DNA of 64,000 bases from Plantago major (lineage: Eukaryota > Streptophyta > Magnoliopsida > Lamiales > Plantaginaceae), in the NCBI GenBank assembly GCA_026545765.1, contig CM048843.1, positions 124,001 to 188,000 of the forward strand. The letters run 5' to 3'. Of this stretch, positions 59,707 to 64,000 are shown piece after piece (position 1 is the first letter of the stretch; every line of letters begins with the position of its first letter). The notes under the pieces are model-generated. The model had not been told where the DNA came from. It ran no database searches and saw only the letters and a program-made list of their open reading frames with translations. The translations under genes were made by a program, and so were the position numbers.

Positions 59707-62432
59707 TGAAAAGAACCTTTCTGTTTGAGGTTAACTGGTATGATCCTACTCCACTTGGTACGAAGAAGAATGAGCAGTATGAAATGGTGGACATAAACCA
59801 TAAGAAGAGGTATCGTAAGTACGAACCATTTATCTTGGCGACTCAAACACGCCAAGTGGTGTTTCTTGAATATCCAAGCAGGAAATGCGATAAGGCGGAC
59901 TGGTTGGCTGTGATACCTATACATGCCCGCTCCAAAGTGGAGTACGTTTAGAAAGATGACTCAATTACCAGCTCGTACCAAGAAGAGGTTGTCGATGAAC
60001 AAGCAAAACCTCTTGTACAAGCTCGTGATGAATTCATAGAGCTGCACGAGTCCCAGTATGTAGACTTAACAACATGCGAGGACGCCGAGGGTATGTGTGT
60101 ATGGTAGATTATATATATATAGTTAGTTGTTGATAATACCAAGTCTTTGTGATTTATTACGAGTCAAATGTATATGTTTTACAAGTAGTTGTATACTAAC
60201 TCATTTTTTCTGTATTTGTTGCATGTTTTTGCAGATGCCGCGACATAGGAAATCTACATACCTCCCTCCCTCATGCAGTAGGTTGCCTGGTGATAGCCAG
60301 ACGGAGGGTAGTTGAGCAGGAGTTTCATCCGGATAGGAGTTTGAGGGTCAGAGCGGCATCTGCGGTTCTCGAGACCACCGAAGTTCGAGCAGGAGCTCGA
60401 CATCGGCTGGGGTAACTTACCATATGACGGGTGTCCCTACATATCGAGTATACACCCGGAGAGATGTGGCAGGGGAAGCTTGTGTTGTTCCCCAACGGGC
60501 CATCGAAGTAAGTAGTATGCATTTGTATATAGAACATAACTTAGGATAATTTATGTCACATCATTGTTGTAATATACTAATTAATATTCGTTTCTTGTAT
60601 CTTATACATTGATAACAGGTTATGGCCTGCCGATGCTTCAGGAAAACTAAGCGACGCAATCAAGAAGAAGAGGGAGATCCCGGGCGGCGAGAAGTGGTCG
60701 AAGATCTCGGACCGCCAAAAGGCAGAGTACTTTGTTGAGTTGCGCGTAAGTTTAAATTTGACATTCCTTTATTTGTTGTTTTAATCGTTGTTTTAATGTG
60801 AGTGATATGTTAGCCACTATATGTGAGTGGTATGTTAGCCACTGAATTTGGGTGATATGTTAGTCACCATTGTGTTAGTAAATTTTAGGACAATGTTAGT
60901 GGTATGTTAGTCACTATATGTGTGTGGTATGTTAGCCATTGAACTCGGGTGATATGTTAGTCATCATTGAATCTGTTGTGTAAACTTATTAAATTGTTGT
61001 CTTTATTTACGTTATGTAATTTGGATGTTGTGTGGAATTGTTGTAGAAGACTACTTCATTCCCAATGACTTGGTTCCCCGGCTGTGGCATGTCTTGGAGA
61101 CGCTGGGGTCAGATTTGTATAGGAAGATGATTAGCGAGGTTAAAAGAAAAGGCAAGAGGCCGACGTGGATGGGAGAGGACGAGTGGGAGCATTGGAGAAG
61201 GAAGGATAACATTCATGCTGCGGCCCAGAATAGAGACCACTGGCTGACTGAGCCCTCTGATGGTACCGGGGTGGCCAAGCACCACTATGGGTCGCGAGCT
61301 GTGGCTACGGATCACCGTATAGCGGTTAGTGTACATCTTATTTGTCTATTTATTCGTACATGTGTTTTGTGTTAAATTTCTACACAGTTACTAGATAACT
61401 GTTTGCATATATATGTTCTTCAGGCGGGCGCTAGGGAGGAGAAGACCACGCTAGAGCACTTTAAAAGTGCCAAGCTGAAGGACGACATATGGGTGGACAG
61501 ACGGTTCGAGGCTATTGCGGTACGTTTCTTTTGTTAAGGTTCATATTTGTGTAGTATAAGTTATTTTGAAAACGGTAACTCATGGTATATGCACTTTACG
61601 ATTTCAGGCTGAGGTGGAGGCAAGGATCGCCGGTCGGGAGCTGACAGTTGAAGAACAAAACAACATCTTCTGAGCCGTCAACCCAATGGACGACAAGAGC
61701 CGAGTATATGGATTGGGGAGTTACGGCCCTGAACTGGCTGGTCCTAGCTACTCAGCATCCCAACAATCCCGAACACCATTTTTCACACAGGAGCAGGCCC
61801 AGGAGTTGGTGCAGGCACATGTGCAACTCTAGCTACGGATGGAGGCTTTCATTGCCATGTACCCACCGCCCCCGCCCCAAGATAGTTAGTTTGGACTTGT
61901 ATTTTTCTGCCACTTGACTTCTTATTTTAGCTTATGTACGGATATTTAATTTCATTATGGATAATTTGTATTCGTCGAATGCTTTCTGTTAATTAATACA
62001 ATTTAATTATTTTGAATTTATTATCGTAGATTATATATGTGAAACAGGTGAAATATGAAAACAAGCATCAAATTTTTTTTTTTTAAATAATCTGCAAATT
62101 TAGTGACGGATAAATTATCTGTCACTAAATCTGGATTTAATTCATTATTAAAAAAAGTAAATCCGTTGCTATTTAGCGATGGATAATTATCCGTCTAAAA
62201 AACTCTCAGAATTATGGAATTAAAAAAAAAAAAAGAAATCACCTTATTAGAGACGGATAAGTATCCGTCACAAAAAGGTCAACGAGTATCCGTCGCTAAA
62301 TCCGTCACAAAATAGCGACGGATAATTTATCCGTCACAAAATGGCTTGTGATGAAGAAAACAAAGACATGCTTATTATTCGTCGCTAAATCCGTCACTAA
62401 ACATTGAATTTTTTTTTTTTTTTTTTGTAGTG
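59707..62432 (+). mobile_element. CACTA 3' part, second copy
   Basis: Begins inside the DUF4216 domain (LKRTFLFEVNWYDPT) and runs to the CACTA 3' end GTAGTG at 62432, followed by GGG as in copy 1. It has no 5' terminus, so it could not move on its own. Subterminal repeats are at 62100-62405. Confidence 0.9.
60235..61832 (+). pseudogene. TNPA-like gene, second copy
   Basis: Same exons as copy 1. The central exon is better preserved here, reading EDYFIPNDLVPRLWHVLETL, then DLYRKMISEVKRKGKRPTWM and on to GEDEWEHWRRKD without a break (about 61045-61324). The following exons have EEKTTLEHFKSAKLKD and, after GCTGAGGTGGAGGCAAGGATCG-type sequence, an AEVEARIAGRELTVEEQNN stretch that is garbled in copy 1. 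The first exon has the same early stop as copy 1. The better copy suggests what the undisturbed exon looks like, but without TNP2 neither copy supports movement. Confidence 0.75.
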
Positions 62433-62545
62433 GGGAGGGAGGGAGAGTTGCATGGAGAATTGGAGACCACACAGGATTCTCAATCAATATGTTATGAATG
62501 AAGCTTAGAATTTTGGTTATTCCCTTGTGAGGATTATGTTGGAAC

Positions 62546-64000
62546 CAGCAATAAAAACCGCATCGGTGTAGAACCGGACATGCTACAAAATCTTGGTTCA
62601 ATCGGTTCAACCGTCAAACCTCTTATCAATCTTGCATGTCTTATACATGCGTTTGTTAATAAATCTAATTAATATGGGGTTTGTAATTAATATTTATGAA
62701 GTTGAACAATCACAACAAATAGTAAAAGGATTAGACTACATATAATCAAACTACAACGTGACTAATAAATAAATTGTCTAATATGAACCTATATTGAATT
62801 GTAATAATTCGAACTTATATTGAATTATAAAAGAAAAAAAATTCTAAAATACTAGATCTACCATATTAATTTATGAAGGGTCAAATGTTAGAATTTCAAA
62901 CATGTAAAGTTGTAACTTATAAAATGAAAAATGAATATTAAAAATATTAAGTGATTGTTCTTTTACTTAGTAGAGAATTAATATCCTTGAAAAATGTTAA
63001 CATATATCCAAGTTTGGGTTATTAATAGAATAAAACAAGAATTTGGCACAAATAACTTGTGTTCAAGTGGTAAGTAACTACGTGTTTTCTACCGTCGAGG
63101 TGTCGCCTCGACTAACGCCACGTGGTGTCGACATCTGACACGTGTCCGTTGCTCTGTGTCGCCTCAACCGTTGTTCTGTGTCGCAAGAGGTGTTGCTCTA
63201 ACCGTTTTACGTCGCTCTAACCGTCTACGTTGCTTTAAATTATTTAAATAAAATATTTTTGATATATTAAAAAATTAACGCTATTAAAAAAATAAAAAAA
63301 ATTAGACTATTAAATTCTTCAAAAAAAAATTTAATTATTAAAATTTTAACTCACCTTACCCAATCTCCACCACCACCCACTACCACCGCACCAACACCAC
63401 CACCCACCATCTTCTTCCCCACCACCAACACCGCACACCACCACCAAAATCACTGCCGGAGCTCCGGTGGAACTTCCGATCTTCTTTCTTTCTTTTTTTT
63501 TAATTGAGCTTCCGCCATGGAAGCTCCGATCCGGAGCTTCCATGGCGGAAGCTCAATTAAAAAAAAAAAAAAAAATTAGATCAGAGCTTCCACCGAGTAG
63601 GCATTTGGTGGATATTTAGAATACATGCAAAAAAAAAAGGATGGTAGCTCTAGTAAAATGAAACATAGAGATTGAACCTTTACAACTGGAGAACTTGCAA
63701 AAAACTGAATCAAATACAAAAAATCTCTAAAATTAGGTCTAAAAAGAGTCCTTTTCGAACAAATATTTTCCTTTTAGAACTCTTACTTAAAATTCTATTT
63801 TTATTTCATTTTCATTTGCAAAAAAAAAAGAGCACCTAATTCAGTCCATGGCGGAAGCTTCGATCAAGCTTTCGTGGCGGATTCCGGTTAGAGCAAAAAT
63901 ATTTTTTTTAAATATATTTAAATAATTTAAAGCGACGTAGGCAGTTGGAGCAACACGTATCGCAACACCTTGTACACGGCGACAATCCGATGGCAACACT
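62546..64000. mobile_element. hAT-like element with nested foldback element, second copy (runs off window)
   Basis: The left end is preceded by GTTGGAAC (62538-62545). The SINE half and the 9-bp duplication AAGTAACTA (63072-63080) are present, and the foldback element starts at 63081 and continues past the window. Its palindrome is at 63493-63567. The hAT tip reads CAGCAATAAAAACCG, unlike the CAGTGTACGAAAAACC of copy 1, one of the short patches that differ. Confidence 0.8.

Larger units (their letters stand above)
59707..64000 (+). repeat. second copy of a segmental duplication (source 48262 onward)
   Basis: Sequence from 59707 to the window end repeats 48262 to about 52540 in the same order and orientation, offset 11445 bp at the start and 11461 bp further on because of small indels. 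It includes the 3' half of the CACTA, the 113-bp flank beyond it, the hAT-like element, the SINE half and most of the foldback element. Because non-CACTA flank is included, this is not an independent transposition. The first unit would be 48262-59706, about 11.45 kb, and includes the NPF gene. Confidence 0.9.

Noticed and set aside
59707-62432. Second CACTA as an independent insertion
   Set aside because: It lacks a 5' end, and the identity continues through more than 1.5 kb of non-CACTA flank, so a segmental duplication explains it better.

Overview
The window is plant nuclear DNA, most likely from a eudicot. It holds Ty1/copia, Ty3/gypsy (Tat lineage), Helitron, CACTA, hAT-like, MULE-like and Stowaway elements typical of plants, and one split plant transporter gene. 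I cannot name the species. Almost everything is mobile-element DNA, much of it nested. The only host gene I recognise is an NRT1/PTR-family (NPF) transporter at 54219-59101.

Layout. 1-7830: the 3' half of a copia-type element (A), with a long intron-like accessory gene after pol, a polypurine tract and LTR sequence. 7831-17514: part of a second, related element (B) with a pol remnant, its own accessory gene and a 3' LTR. 17515-20832: no recognised gene, then a LINE 3' end carrying an RNase H domain and a short TG...CA element. 20837-34290: a Tat-lineage gypsy element, whole in layout, with 5-bp target-site duplications (AAAGG). It carries gag, protease, RT, two RNase H domains, integrase, a 145-bp repeat with hairpins and an antisense gene block. 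34346-36104: an inverted solo LTR of the copia A family with a perfect CTCAT duplication. 36247-37194: a MULE-like inverted-repeat element. 37310-42574: Helitron remnants, including a 3' end with the textbook hairpin plus CTAG. 42575-46202: AT-rich spacer with MITEs. 46203-50971: a CACTA element with GGG duplications that has lost the TNP2 catalytic core but keeps a TNPA-like gene. 51085-52873: a hAT-like element holding a SINE-like sequence, which in turn holds a MULE-like foldback element. 54219-59101: the NPF gene.

From 59707 to the window end the sequence repeats 48262 onwards: the 3' part of the CACTA, its flank, the hAT-like element, the SINE and the foldback element. Because the repeat runs well past the end of the CACTA, this is a segmental (probably tandem) duplication with a unit of about 11.45 kb. 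If so, a second NPF copy should lie just outside the window. The copies are nearly identical apart from short clustered patches, so an assembly or haplotype artefact must be excluded.

The strongest leads are: (i) the probable tandem duplication of the NPF gene, with a glycine in place of the first glutamate of its ExxER motif; (ii) the accessory gene of the copia elements, which has a conserved TATA box of its own about 200 bp upstream in both diverged copies; (iii) the antisense gene block and hairpin repeats in the Tat element; and (iv) the Helitron and nested transposons, whose ends can be placed to the base from target-site duplications.
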